From the NCBI RefSeq assembly GCF_003471165.1, contig NZ_QRIL01000028.1, forward strand, positions 1 to 53,536: a DNA stretch of 53,536 bases, written 5' to 3'. The notes under the pieces were generated by a model that had not been told where the DNA came from, ran no database searches, and was given only the letters and a program-made list of their open reading frames with translations. This DNA is from Ruminococcus sp. AM22-13. GTDB lineage: Bacteria > Bacillota > Clostridia > Lachnospirales > Lachnospiraceae. Below, piece after piece: positions 27,764-36,971 of this stretch (position 1 is its first letter; every line of letters starts with the position of its first letter). Both the position numbers and the translations under genes were made by a program.

Positions 27764-29061
27764 AGGAAGTCAGCGCATGGGCGCTGGGTGTTTCCGATCA
27801 GTTTGTTCATTACTTTGCCATTGAAGTATAAGGTTGCGGAGCCGCCGCCGTCCAGGTTGTAGGCATAAGTGCAGCCGTAGGATTTGAATATGTTTACCAT
27901 ATCCCAGTGGTTTAAGCCGTTGTAGGTTCCGGTGTCTGTTACAAGGAGAACGTAGTCGTTTGGTTTTACCATTCCTACTGCTGTGCGGGGATAGTATTTC
28001 TCTGTTTCTGCCCATGGGAGCTGGGCTTCCCCGTTCTGGATCAGGATAGGGCCGAAGTTGTAGGTGTCTTTTACTCCGGCGGCGAGGAGGTCTTTGCCCA
28101 TCAAGCCTTGTGCGGGAGTATAAATGGTTCCATCGTTTTTGACTGCCATGACGGAGTAACTGGTCATGTAGTCGCCGTAAATGATTCCGTTTTTGATGCA
28201 CATACCTAATGGAGATGGTTTTCCTGTGCCGTAGTCAAAGGCGCTGCCATTTACGCCTATTACTCCTCCGTTGGATGATACTGCGTTGGAAGTGGTCTGG
28301 CGCTGGCCACCGTAGGTTCCATTGGAAAGGGCGGATTTCAGCTGTTTGGCGTTGGCTGTTTTTATGTGCGCTACCCAGTAGGATATTCCATGGACTGATT
28401 TGCGGGTGAGTTTAATATTTAAGGTGCTGCTTTTGTATGTATAGGTGTTTCCACTCTGGCTGACTGTTGGTTTTGAGTCTGAAGCTTTCACTCGCCGGCC
28501 TTTGCTGTTGACATAATAGTTGCCAATCCAGGTATTTGTCGCAAGTACTCCTGTTTTTTTGCTGAAATAGTAATAATATCCGCCTATTTTCTGCCAGCCT
28601 TTTGCCATGGTTGAATTGCTGAGGAAATAGTATTTCTTTCCATTTTGGGTAAGCCACTTACCGGCTATGGCAATACCGGAATTATCGAAATAGTAAGTAT
28701 ATTTATCTCCTGTCGCCCAGCGATTGCGGAACATTGCGCCGTTTTTGCGGTTATAATAGTATTTATTTCCGGAGCGTTTCATCCAGCCGGTGAAACGTTT
28801 GCCATTGGCTGTGCAGTAGTAATAATATCCTTTGTACTTAAAGGATCCACATATCATTCTGCCTTTTGAATTATAAAAATAATAGGCTCCATTGATCTTC
28901 TGCCAGCCGGTTTTCTTCGATGTGATGCTGACTGATGTATTCTGCTGTTTGACATATGTTGCCGCCTGTACAGAAACTGTACGTACCGTGCTACCTGCTG
29001 CCACAAATAATACTAATACCAGGAATATAATAAATTTTCTGAGGTTTAATTTTCTTTTCAT
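27748..29061 (-). CDS. Secreted phosphodiester glycosidase (NAGPA) domain protein with cell-wall-binding repeats
   Basis: 437 residues. A signal peptide (about 1-34) leads to at least five choline-binding-like aromatic repeats (about 50-200), such as GWQKINGAYYFYNSKGRM and GWMKRSGNKYYYNRKNG. The C-terminal part (about 215-437) is a NAGPA-type phosphodiester glycosidase domain with GVIGVNGSAFDYGTGKP, PRTAVGMVKPNDYVLLVTD and the family signature YNLDGGGSATLYFNG. It is probably wall-attached or secreted and may trim glycan or teichoic-acid phosphodiesters; the substrate is unknown. The start is ATG 29061 after AGGAGG with short spacing. Confidence 0.85.
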   Translation of the reverse strand: MKRKLNLRKFIIFLVLVLFVAAGSTVRTVSVQAATYVKQQNTSVSITSKKTGWQKINGAYYFYNSKGRMICGSFKYKGYYYYCTANGKRFTGWMKRSGNKYYYNRKNGAMFRNRWATGDKYTYYFDNSGIAIAGKWLTQNGKKYYFLSNSTMAKGWQKIGGYYYYFSKKTGVLATNTWIGNYYVNSKGRRVKASDSKPTVSQSGNTYTYKSSTLNIKLTRKSVHGISYWVAHIKTANAKQLKSALSNGTYGGQRQTTSNAVSSNGGVIGVNGSAFDYGTGKPSPLGMCIKNGIIYGDYMTSYSVMAVKNDGTIYTPAQGLMGKDLLAAGVKDTYNFGPILIQNGEAQLPWAETEKYYPRTAVGMVKPNDYVLLVTDTGTYNGLNHWDMVNIFKSYGCTYAYNLDGGGSATLYFNGKVMNKLIGNTQRPCADFLYFTR

Positions 29062-29246
29062 CCTGCCTCCTGTAATATTTATATTTAGAGTTCTTTTCCT
29101 CAATAATTAAAAATTATCGGAACAACGATATAATAATATCAGAATCATATGGTAAATCTGTAATTTTCAGGAATCCATATAGTTGGAAGTTTATGTGCCT
29201 CAGGATTTTGACTACACACAAATATCTTATGCAAAACAATAGCATA

Positions 29247-29274
29247 AAAACCGCTGCATCACACAGCGGCTTTT
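29247..29274 (-). terminator. Terminator of the Cys-rich peptide gene
   Basis: AAAACCGCTG/CAGCGGCTTTT stem with a short loop, with T-run on the minus strand. Located nine bases beyond the stop. Confidence 0.85.
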
Positions 29275-29283
29275 GGTTCAGGG

Positions 29284-29469
29284 TTAATAGTTATATGCTC
29301 CCTCATAGGCATTGCACCGGTCCAGTTTCCGGGACAGATTCTGGCAGGAACTGCATCGGTCGCAGAATTCCTGTTCATAACAGGTGGAACAGGCGCACGT
29401 CTTACAGGCTTTACGGTCATAACCTGTTTTACTGTTGAAAGGAAGCGTGCTTTCGGTTGCATTGCTCAT
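29284..29469 (-). CDS. Small Cys-rich protein (61 residues, eight Cys)
   Basis: Starts MSNATESTLPFNSKTG at ATG 29469, with AAGGAGGG upstream at good spacing, and ends in EGAYNY. The eight cysteines are packed in the middle as C-x2-C-x-C-x2-C-x5-C-x2-C-x2-C-x8-C. No signal peptide or membrane helix. Dense CxxC pairs suggest metal (Zn or Fe-S) binding or a structural disulfide/thioether peptide. It is not the SCIFF pattern. Its own ribosome-binding site and terminator argue that it is real. No maturation or export gene is adjacent. Confidence 0.75.
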   Translation of the reverse strand: MSNATESTLPFNSKTGYDRKACKTCACSTCYEQEFCDRCSSCQNLSRKLDRCNAYEGAYNY

Positions 29470-29649
29470 AAATATCACCCTCCTTATACATTGCTGCCCA
29501 CTCCACCTATAACAGCTTCAGAAAATAACACAGGCAATTCACCCTTCAAAGCAAAAAATCCTATATCAAATATCCCTGTCATGTATCAGGCGTATGAACA
29601 ACAATTCTTGTACTTTCATTATACTTTAACAAAAGGAGAATACAAGTAA

Positions 29650-30513
29650 TTAATAATCTGTTTTCTGGTAAAATCTTCCGTTTATGTAGTCGGTTTTGAT
29701 AATATTTACAAAGGCTTTCGGATCGATCTCATGTACCTTCTTTACCAAAAACTTCGCTTCTTCCGTAGACACAACAGAATAAATCATGCTGGTCTTCTCA
29801 TCCGTATAACATCCAGTTCCTTCAAAGCGCGTCGCCGTATGATTCGTCAGTTTAAAGATTTCCTCATAAATCTGGTAAGGTTCCTTTGTAATAATAAACA
29901 ACGTATGCTTCTTATATCTCTGGTGCAGCATCTGAATCACCTGTGTAGAAGTAAACTGGAAAATAATAGAATACAGTGCCCTGTCCCATCCAAACAACAG
30001 ACCTGCAACCGTCAGGATCACCGCATTTCCACATAAAATATAATTCCAGATATCCCTGCCACTCTTCTCAGAGAAATAAATCGCAATAAAATCCGTTCCG
30101 CCGGTACTTGTATTACCGATCAGACAAAGGCTGATACAAAGACCATTGATCAGACCACCAAAAATACTGATAAGCAACGTATCATAAGTGATTGGCTGAC
30201 TCGGAATAATATCCGTAAGCAGACCTGACAGCACGATCACACAGCAGGAACTGATCGTAAACTTCTTTCCAATAAACTTCAGACCAATAAATACCGGAAT
30301 CGAATTCAGTAACACATTAATAAGTGTATATGGAATCGCAATCCCCATAAATGTCTGAAAAATATTCTGGATCAACAGTGTAAGCCCTGTAAACCCTCCC
30401 GGAAAAAGACCGCCTGCACGCACAAACGTTTTAATATTCAAAGCCATGATCGTAGCTGCCAGAACCGCACAGCCGTAACGCTTAGCTTCGTGTTTTAAAT
30501 TAAGTTCTTTCAT
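29650..30513 (-). CDS. YitT family membrane protein
   Basis: 287 residues. Five or six hydrophobic helices in the first 190 residues (for example YGCAVLAATIMALNIKTFV and GGFTGLTLLIQNIF). The C-terminal cytoplasmic domain (about 200-287) has the DUF2179-type stretch HTLFIITKEPYQIYEEIFKLTNHTATRFEG and MIYSVVSTEEAKFLVKKVHEIDPKAFVNI. This two-part layout is characteristic of YitT/YqfU/YpjC proteins of Firmicutes, whose function is uncertain. The ribosome-binding site is weak. It starts 30 bp after the methyltransferase gene and may be co-transcribed. Confidence 0.88.
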   Translation of the reverse strand: MKELNLKHEAKRYGCAVLAATIMALNIKTFVRAGGLFPGGFTGLTLLIQNIFQTFMGIAIPYTLINVLLNSIPVFIGLKFIGKKFTISSCCVIVLSGLLTDIIPSQPITYDTLLISIFGGLINGLCISLCLIGNTSTGGTDFIAIYFSEKSGRDIWNYILCGNAVILTVAGLLFGWDRALYSIIFQFTSTQVIQMLHQRYKKHTLFIITKEPYQIYEEIFKLTNHTATRFEGTGCYTDEKTSMIYSVVSTEEAKFLVKKVHEIDPKAFVNIIKTDYINGRFYQKTDY

Positions 30514-30543
30514 CTTTTACATCTCACACTATTCTTATTTTGT

Positions 30544-31404
30544 TTATTTTGCTTCCCATCTACCGGAAGCACCACATGGCAGAACCAGTCCGTTAGAACT
30601 TACCGGAAGCCCGATTTCCTGAGAATCCACACGACCATCAAACTTCTTAAGCTCCGTAGAAAGCATATAAGTCAGAACCGCCGGTGCCAGCCCGGTTGTA
30701 TAAGAATTGATCAGGAAAAATAATGGATCATCACTGAGAATCTTCGTACAAAGCTTAATCAGATCATGAATACAATCCTCAATCTTCCAGATCTCCCCTT
30801 TCGGTCCACGGCCATAAGAAGGCGGATCCATAATAATCGCATCATAATGATTTCCTCTGCGGATCTCACGCTCCACAAACTTCACGCAGTCATCCACCAG
30901 CCAGCGGATCGGCGCATCCCCTAAACCGGAAGCCACCGCATTCTCCTTTGCCCAGGTAACCATACCCTTAGAAGCATCTACATGAGTAACAGAAGCTCCC
31001 GCAGCTGCCGCTGCCAAAGTCGCACCGCCAGTGTAAGCAAAAAGATTCAGCACCTTCACCGGACGTCCCGCATTACGAATCTTATCTCCAAACCAATCCC
31101 AGTTTGTAGCCTGCTCCGGGAAAAGACCTGTATGTTTAAAACTAAATGGCTTTAAATGAAAGGTAAGATCCTTATAATGAATATCCCACTGCTCCGGCAG
31201 ATCAAAAAACTCCCATTCACCGCCGCCTTTCTTACTTCTGTGATAATGACCATTCATATGTTTCCAGCCCTTATTCACCTTAGGTGTATCCCAGATAACC
31301 TGCGGGTCCGGTCTCACCAGAAGATAATCCCCCCAACGCTCCAGCTTCTCCCCACAGGAAGTATCAATTACCTCATATTCTTTCCATCCATCTGCAATCC
31401 ACAT
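30544..31404 (-). CDS. Class I SAM-dependent methyltransferase, RlmI-like
   Basis: 286 residues. The SAM-binding core starts with VLNLFAYTGGATLAAAAAGA (motif I), followed by VDASKGMVTWAKEN and the catalytic-type motif IIMDPPSYGRGPKG. This DPPSY arrangement resembles the catalytic domain of rRNA (cytosine-C5)- and RlmK/L-type methyltransferases. No PUA domain is present, so it is shorter than RlmI. It probably methylates RNA, but the position is not predictable. AGGAGG precedes ATG 31404. Confidence 0.85.
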   Translation of the reverse strand: MWIADGWKEYEVIDTSCGEKLERWGDYLLVRPDPQVIWDTPKVNKGWKHMNGHYHRSKKGGGEWEFFDLPEQWDIHYKDLTFHLKPFSFKHTGLFPEQATNWDWFGDKIRNAGRPVKVLNLFAYTGGATLAAAAAGASVTHVDASKGMVTWAKENAVASGLGDAPIRWLVDDCVKFVEREIRRGNHYDAIIMDPPSYGRGPKGEIWKIEDCIHDLIKLCTKILSDDPLFFLINSYTTGLAPAVLTYMLSTELKKFDGRVDSQEIGLPVSSNGLVLPCGASGRWEAK

Positions 31405-31671
31405 CTTCTATTTTATCCTCCTAAATAAACGCATAATAAATTACGATTGTACTACATAATCAACAATTAGTAAAGTAATAAAACCACTCCTGACATTGCC
31501 AGTCATACATTCCGCAACATTTCTCTATCCATATATTTCTACTGCCTAAAGTATAGAGTAAAATCCCCCCAATATCAAGCAAACCATCATAATTCGCAGT
31601 TATAAACAGCTAAAGCACTATTTATAAATTACGTGGAACATACAATTCTCATTTCCCACAGCCAGTCCCCA
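31405..31671. other. Gap upstream of the methyltransferase gene
   Basis: No gene. AT-rich sequence should contain the methyltransferase promoter; I see no convincing -35/-10 pair. It runs into the large palindrome C. Confidence 0.4.
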
Positions 31672-31886
31672 GCGCGAAGCAGTATCTCTCTGTGGGTGAA
31701 TTTGGAGGGGGCTTAGTAACTCTTAGGTTTGGGGAATCCGCGTTATGAAGAAAAATAGCAACGTGTCTGAGCGAAGTCGGAGGCGGAGCGAGTTTTGCAT
31801 TTTTCTTCATGCTTTTAGCGGATTTTCCAAATCTTAGAGTTACTTAGCCCCCGGAACTGAGCCCACAGAGAGATGCTGCTTCGCGC
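31672..31886 (+). repeat. Family-1 large palindrome, copy C
   Basis: A 215-bp inverted repeat. The ends GCGCGAAGCAGTATCTCTCT and AGAGAGATGCTGCTTCGCGC pair with one mismatch. Arms pair through AGTAACTCTTAGG and complement, and through ATGAAGAAAAAT/ATTTTTCTTCAT. The centre carries GTCTGAGCGAAGTCGGAGGCGGAGCGAG. GTCCCT follows. The last 30 bases (31862-31891) are repeated exactly at 40196-40225. Confidence 0.9.
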
Positions 31887-31908
31887 GTCCCTATTAATAC
31901 AAAAAAAC

Positions 31909-31937
31909 AAGCCAGAACTCTCCACGAGTCCCAGCTT
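31909..31937 (-). terminator. Terminator of the ytf transporter operon
   Basis: Minus-strand AAGCTGGGACTC pairs imperfectly with GAGTTCTGGCTT; a seven-base T-run follows. It lies 13 bp past the yjfF stop. Confidence 0.75.
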
Positions 31938-31950
31938 GCATAATCACACC

Positions 31951-32976
31951 TTATTTACTTTTCTTCTTCATAGAAGCAATCACAGACTGAATAACAATAA
32001 AGAAGCAAAGCAGTACAGAAAGAATAATTCTTACCCACCAGCTTGACAAAGTACCCTGAGTAGTAATCAAACTGGAAATTGTACCCTTAATCAGAACACC
32101 AAACAGAGTACCGATTGGAGTACCAACACCACCAGAAAGAAGTGTACCACCAATAACCGCTGATGAAATTGCATCCATCTCAAGACCTTTCGCCTGCTCT
32201 ACGAAACCTGCACAGCTGTTTAAACAGAACAGGAATCCACCAAGACCTGCAAGGAAACCATCCAGAATATAAGCCTGGAACATAGTCTTCTTAACATTCA
32301 GCCCCATCATCAATGCACTCTGACGGTTACCACCGATTGCATAAAGTTTACGTCCAAATTTACGATATTTCAGAAGAACTGCAATAATAATTACAACGAT
32401 CAATGCAATCACAACTGTCGGTGGAATGTACGCTGGAATGAATTTACCTTTTTTATTAGTAGAACCAAAAGGCATATAGAAACGATAGTTAGCCCATTTC
32501 AGGAACAATTCATTCTTAATAGAAATCATATCTGTACTGATGATAGCTGTCATACCACGTCCAAAGAACATACCTGCTAAGGTTACGATAAATGGCTGGA
32601 TATCAAGATAAGCTACCAGAAATCCCTGTACAATACCAAAAGCAACACCAATCAGCAGTGCAACTAAAACTGCCACATATGTATTAACACCTTTATTCTC
32701 CATCAGATCTGCAAGAACCATACAAACAAGTGCGGTTACAGAACCTACGGAAATATCAATACCACCTGTGATCATTACAATCGTAAGTCCACACGCAATA
32801 ACCAGAAGGCCTGCATTGGATACAAACAGGTTCAGAAACATCTGAGGTTTTGCAAAACCTTTATCAGCAAAGATAATCATGCCTGCGATATACATTACTG
32901 CGAATAATGCGATAGTTATCAGAAGCAGGAAGCCGTTTCCTGTCATTTTCTTTTTCTGCATTCCATTTGCTTTCAT
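31951..32976 (-). CDS. yjfF: Galactofuranose-type ABC transporter permease
   Basis: 341 residues, a BPD-type sugar permease of the RbsC/AraH group with about nine hydrophobic helices. It contains GGIDISVGSVTALVCMV, the group signature GGxDxSVG, and later AIGGNRQSALMMGLNVKKTM and GGTLLSGGVGTPIGTLFGV. Fourth gene in the order SBP-ATPase-permease-permease, as in E. coli ytfQRT-yjfF. Its start overlaps the previous stop by one base. The partner is YtfT, so the channel is probably a heterodimer. Confidence 0.88.
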   Translation of the reverse strand: MKANGMQKKKMTGNGFLLLITIALFAVMYIAGMIIFADKGFAKPQMFLNLFVSNAGLLVIACGLTIVMITGGIDISVGSVTALVCMVLADLMENKGVNTYVAVLVALLIGVAFGIVQGFLVAYLDIQPFIVTLAGMFFGRGMTAIISTDMISIKNELFLKWANYRFYMPFGSTNKKGKFIPAYIPPTVVIALIVVIIIAVLLKYRKFGRKLYAIGGNRQSALMMGLNVKKTMFQAYILDGFLAGLGGFLFCLNSCAGFVEQAKGLEMDAISSAVIGGTLLSGGVGTPIGTLFGVLIKGTISSLITTQGTLSSWWVRIILSVLLCFFIVIQSVIASMKKKSK

Positions 32977-34031
32977 TACTTCTGACCTCCTTCTGCTGCC
33001 ACGCTTTTCTTTGCTTTTAAGCCAGCAATATATTTCTTAAATACATCACTCTGCAGAGTAACGATGATGACAACTACGATTGCCTTATATACAGGAAGCT
33101 GGTCAGCCTTTACGTTCATTGCATAGAGTGTTGTGGTCAGAGCCTGAATTGTATAGGCACCGATTACAGAGCCGATCAGACTGAATTTACCACCGCCAAG
33201 GAAGTTTCCGCCAAGTGCTACTGCAAGGATGGCATCCATTTCCAGGTTAAGACCAATGTTGTTTGCATCTGCGGAATAGATACGGCTGGATGCCACGATT
33301 CCGGCAATACCAGCCAGCACACCGCAAATGACATAAGTAAGGAATTTGATCATTGTGGAATTTAATCCAACAAGGCGGGCTGCCTTTCCATTAATACCAA
33401 CACTTTCAATGTAAAGACCAAGTGCTGTTTTCTTCAGGATCAGGTAAACAATTAAAACTGTGATGATCGCAAAGAAAATAGGAGTTGGGACTGGACACTT
33501 TCCAATGTAACCACCTGCCATCTTGAAAGAATCCACACGAATATAAGTAATCTGTCCATTTGTTACAAGCTGTGCAATACCACGTCCGGCTGTATAAAGG
33601 ATCAGAGTTGCAACCATCGGCTGAATATTCAGCTTAGCTACCAGAAATCCATTGAATGCACCACATAATGCAGATGCAAGAAGTGCTGCAATCACTGCAA
33701 TAATAATCGAGTTCTGATACTCATTTACAGAAACCTGTCCGCCGGAAAGAACCTGGCAGCAAACTGCAGCTGCTACAGCCATGATTGCACCAACACTGAT
33801 ATCCTGCCCACCGGATGCCGCTGTTACCAGTGTCATACCGATTGCAAGGATAACCAGCTCTGAAGCACGATTGATAACGTCAATGATATAACCGTAAAGT
33901 ACACCGTTTCGAATAGATACATTAAAGAAGTCCGGTGTCTTAATCACATTGAGCAAAAGTACGGCGATGAGACACACGATAGGAAGAAACAGACGCGCAC
34001 TTGTTATTTTCTTTAATTTACTCTTATTCAT
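32976..34031 (-). CDS. ytfT: Galactofuranose-type ABC transporter permease
   Basis: 351 residues with about nine hydrophobic helices. It carries ASGGQDISVGAIMAVAAAV near residue 68, the RbsC-type GGxDxSVG motif, and ALGGNFLGGGKFSLIGSVIGAY in the second half. The last residues are charged and cytoplasmic. Its start overlaps the ATPase stop by one base (TAATG), showing translational coupling. Third in the ytf-like operon. Confidence 0.88.
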   Translation of the reverse strand: MNKSKLKKITSARLFLPIVCLIAVLLLNVIKTPDFFNVSIRNGVLYGYIIDVINRASELVILAIGMTLVTAASGGQDISVGAIMAVAAAVCCQVLSGGQVSVNEYQNSIIIAVIAALLASALCGAFNGFLVAKLNIQPMVATLILYTAGRGIAQLVTNGQITYIRVDSFKMAGGYIGKCPVPTPIFFAIITVLIVYLILKKTALGLYIESVGINGKAARLVGLNSTMIKFLTYVICGVLAGIAGIVASSRIYSADANNIGLNLEMDAILAVALGGNFLGGGKFSLIGSVIGAYTIQALTTTLYAMNVKADQLPVYKAIVVVIIVTLQSDVFKKYIAGLKAKKSVAAEGGQK

Positions 34032-35551
34032 TATTTATCGTCACCTCCGGCAATAGCTTTCATAACTCCGCTCTGGGAAAGTTCATTCTCTTCCAGCTCG
34101 CCTACCTTCTGACCGTCACGAAGAACTGCCATACGGGAACAGGTACGGAGCATTTCCTCAACCTCTGAGGAGATAAATGTAACTGCCATTCCCTGATCTG
34201 CAAGATCAAGAACCAGTTTCTGGATTTCAGTCTTTGTACCGATATCAATACCTCTGGTGGGCTCATCCAGAATCAGATAATCCGGATTTGTCAGAAGCCA
34301 TCTTCCAAGGATAACCTTCTGCTGGTTACCGCCTGACAGACTCTTGATCGGTGTTTCACGGCTTGCAGTCTTGATCTGCAGTAATTTAATATACTTATCG
34401 GCTGCTTCATCCATTTCTTTTCTGCTTAATGGATGGAACATACCCCGTTTAGCCTGGAGCGCTATAATAATATTTTCTCTTACAGAAAGATCTGCAATGA
34501 TACCTTCTGCTTTTCTGTCTTCCGGAAGATATGCCATACCAAGTTTCATGGCATCCAGAGGACTGTTGATCTTTGCTTCTTTTCCCTTTACCTTAAGGGT
34601 TCCTGTCTCAGCCTTATCTGCACCATAGATTGCACGAACCAGTTCAGAACGTCCGGAACCAAGAAGTCCTGTAAGACCAATAACTTCTCCCTTGTTAATA
34701 GTAATGTCGAAGGGTTTAATGGTTCCTTTATGGGAAATTCCTTTTGCTTCAATAACAGGTTCAGGTTTTCCCTGTTTCTTATCTTTGTGCTCGCCTTTAA
34801 TATCAGCAAGATCATCAAAATCTTTACCCATCATCTTGGCAACCAGCATAACTCTCGGAAGATCCTTTGTCTCATATTCTCCTACCAGTTCGCCGTTACG
34901 AAGAACTGTAATTCTGTCGCAGACTGCATATACCTGTTCAAGGAAATGGGTGACAAAGATAATACCTACTCCTTCGTCACGAAGTCTTCTCATAAGTACA
35001 AACAGCTTCTCAACTTCATCGTCATCCAGTGATGAGGTTGGCTCATCCAGGATCAGCACACGGCATTTCATATCAACTGCACGTGCAATTGCGATCATCT
35101 GCTGGATAGCGATGGAACATTCTTCCAGCATCTGTGTTGGCGGCACATGAATGTCCAGGCTCTCAAGAAGTTTTCCTGAGCGCTCATTCATCTGCTTCCA
35201 ATCAATCATTCCCATCTTTCTCGGCTCTCTGCCGATAAATAAATTCTCGGCTACAGTCAGATTCGGGCAGAGATTTACTTCCTGGTACACTGTACTGATA
35301 CCGTTTGCCTGTGCCTCCTGCGGAGAATGATTTAAAATTGCATTGCTGTTTCCGGCCATATGAATAGAACCGCTTTCAAATTCGTGAACACCGGTCAGCA
35401 CCTTGATCAGTGTTGATTTACCTGCACCGTTCTCACCCATCAGTGCGTGGATCTCACCTTTACGAAGGGTAAAGTCCACATGGGAAAGGGCACGAACGCC
35501 AGTGAAATTTTTGGAAATATCGCGCATCTCCAATACTACATTTTGTTCCAT
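34031..35551 (-). CDS. ytfR: Galactofuranose-type ABC transporter ATPase
   Basis: 506 residues, a fused double ABC ATPase of the sugar (RbsA/MglA) type. N-terminal half: Walker A GENGAGKST (about 38-46), a degenerate signature and Walker B LILDEPTSSLDDDE. C-terminal half: the P-loop is the modified GLLGSGRSE, with LSGGNQQKV signature and LILDEPTRGIDIG Walker B. This asymmetry is normal for the family. It energises the two permeases. GTGGAAAG precedes ATG 35551. Confidence 0.92.
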   Translation of the reverse strand: MEQNVVLEMRDISKNFTGVRALSHVDFTLRKGEIHALMGENGAGKSTLIKVLTGVHEFESGSIHMAGNSNAILNHSPQEAQANGISTVYQEVNLCPNLTVAENLFIGREPRKMGMIDWKQMNERSGKLLESLDIHVPPTQMLEECSIAIQQMIAIARAVDMKCRVLILDEPTSSLDDDEVEKLFVLMRRLRDEGVGIIFVTHFLEQVYAVCDRITVLRNGELVGEYETKDLPRVMLVAKMMGKDFDDLADIKGEHKDKKQGKPEPVIEAKGISHKGTIKPFDITINKGEVIGLTGLLGSGRSELVRAIYGADKAETGTLKVKGKEAKINSPLDAMKLGMAYLPEDRKAEGIIADLSVRENIIIALQAKRGMFHPLSRKEMDEAADKYIKLLQIKTASRETPIKSLSGGNQQKVILGRWLLTNPDYLILDEPTRGIDIGTKTEIQKLVLDLADQGMAVTFISSEVEEMLRTCSRMAVLRDGQKVGELEENELSQSGVMKAIAGGDDK

Positions 35552-35638
35552 AATCTTTCCACCTGCTTTCTATACTGGTTTTTACCCCTCATCGCTGAAT
35601 TTTTTTCAGCAAAGCGGGTTAATTCATGGCATAAAGGT

Positions 35639-35682
35639 AGCGTGGTCCGCAACCCGGGTTTCTCCGAATTATGAACCACGCT
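35639..35682 (-). promoter_or_regulatory. Intercistronic hairpin between ytfQ and ytfR
   Basis: AGCGTGGT/ACCACGCT arms and an internal AACCCGGGTT palindrome. No T-run follows on the minus strand. Its position after an SBP gene and before the ATPase suggests mRNA stabilisation, or a partial stop giving more SBP than transporter. Confidence 0.7.
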
Positions 35683-35700
35683 CCGGATTTACACTAATAA

Positions 35701-36744
35701 TTAGTATGCACGTCCATCAATGATGTCCTGTGTAATAGTTGTTACTTCATAGTCAGCGTCGTCAACTTTGATAGATGTAACTGTATCATCAGCTGCAAAC
35801 ATTTCTTCATCTACATAAGCCTGTTTGTCAACCTCTTCGCCAGCTTCAAGCTTCTCGATGATTTCCTGTACACGTGGTCCGTGTAATGGGTTACACTCTG
35901 TATCCAGTGTGATCTTTCCGCTTAATGTATCTGTAAGACCAGCGTTTGTTGTATCGAAGGACATTACAAGGATCTGGCCTTCTTCTCCACCAACCTCATA
36001 ACCAGCTGCTTCGATGGCATCAATTGCACCAAATGCTTCGTTATCATTCTCACAGTAAACAACATCAATGTCATCACCGCTCTGTTTCAGGATAGATTCC
36101 ATAACTTCCTGACCTTTGGCCTGTGTAAATTCACCTGACTGCTGTGCAAGTGTTGTCCAGTTGTCATGAGCCTCTACCGCATCGTCAAATCCCTGTGTAC
36201 GTCCGATCTGAGCAGATGCACCGATGGTTCCCTGGATATCAACAAGATTTATTTCTTCATCTCCACGTCCCTTTGCTTCCAGATATGCATCCAGCCATGC
36301 CATAGCTTTCTGACCTTCAAGTTTGAAGTTTGAGCCAACCCATGCTGTGTAAAGGCTGTCATCAGATACATCAACCATACGGTCTACGATGATTACTGGG
36401 ATTCCTGCATCTTTTGCTTCCTGGAGAACTGTATCCCAACCTGTCTCTGTTACAGGAGCAAGTACAATATAGTCAACTTCCTGCTGGATGAAGTTACGAA
36501 TTGCTGTTAACTGGTTTTCCTGTTTCTGCTGTGCATCGTCGAAGATTAAGTTGTATCCGTTCTCTTCGCTGAATGTGGATTTCATGGATTCTGTATTTGC
36601 TGTACGCCAGTCAGATTCTGCACCTACCTGTGAAAAACCAACTGTGATTGTGTCGTCCGCTGCTGCTACACCCACTGTAGGAACTACACACATACCGCAT
36701 ACCATAGTTGCTGTTAATAAAGCTGACACGATTTTTTTCTTCAT
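35701..36744 (-). CDS. ytfQ: Galactofuranose-type substrate-binding protein
   Basis: 347 residues. It matches E. coli YtfQ closely in TVGFSQVGAESDWRTANTES, QQKQENQLTAIRNFIQQ, LAPVTETGWDTVLQEAKDAGIPV and DIQGTIGASAQIGRTQGF, which hold several ligand-binding positions. The signal peptide has two Cys in its core but no convincing lipobox; an AxA-type end (VGVAAADD) is visible. It probably binds furanose sugars. GGGAGG precedes ATG 36744. First gene of the transport operon, followed by an intercistronic hairpin. Confidence 0.92.
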   Translation of the reverse strand: MKKKIVSALLTATMVCGMCVVPTVGVAAADDTITVGFSQVGAESDWRTANTESMKSTFSEENGYNLIFDDAQQKQENQLTAIRNFIQQEVDYIVLAPVTETGWDTVLQEAKDAGIPVIIVDRMVDVSDDSLYTAWVGSNFKLEGQKAMAWLDAYLEAKGRGDEEINLVDIQGTIGASAQIGRTQGFDDAVEAHDNWTTLAQQSGEFTQAKGQEVMESILKQSGDDIDVVYCENDNEAFGAIDAIEAAGYEVGGEEGQILVMSFDTTNAGLTDTLSGKITLDTECNPLHGPRVQEIIEKLEAGEEVDKQAYVDEEMFAADDTVTSIKVDDADYEVTTITQDIIDGRAY

Positions 36745-36779
36745 TTTGTAAATCCTCCCGATTCATTTAAGATGTCTTT

Positions 36780-36785
36780 ATTATA
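36780..36785 (-). promoter_or_regulatory. -10 box upstream of ytfQ
   Basis: A perfect TATAAT on the minus strand about 35 bp before ytfQ. At -35 only ATGGAA is found, a poor match, which fits a promoter that needs an activator such as the linked AraC-type regulator. Confidence 0.6.
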
Positions 36786-36971
36786 GTAAAAATCCAGGAA
36801 AATTCCATAGAATATTTTCCGCAAAAAGTTTATTCTTCTATCATATTTTGTTCATAATTTGTACAAAGTTTGTTTTTTTATTCCAGAAGTTGATTTTTTT
36901 ATTGGCATTCTAAATACAGAATTGATTGTTTTACCCGATTTTATATTCATATTGCATAACTCAACATTATC

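Noticed and set aside
29284..29469. SCIFF ranthipeptide precursor
   Set aside because: The length and Cys spacing differ from the SCIFF pattern, and no SCIFF maturase lies next to it. The radical SAM gene 11 kb away cannot be linked on this evidence.
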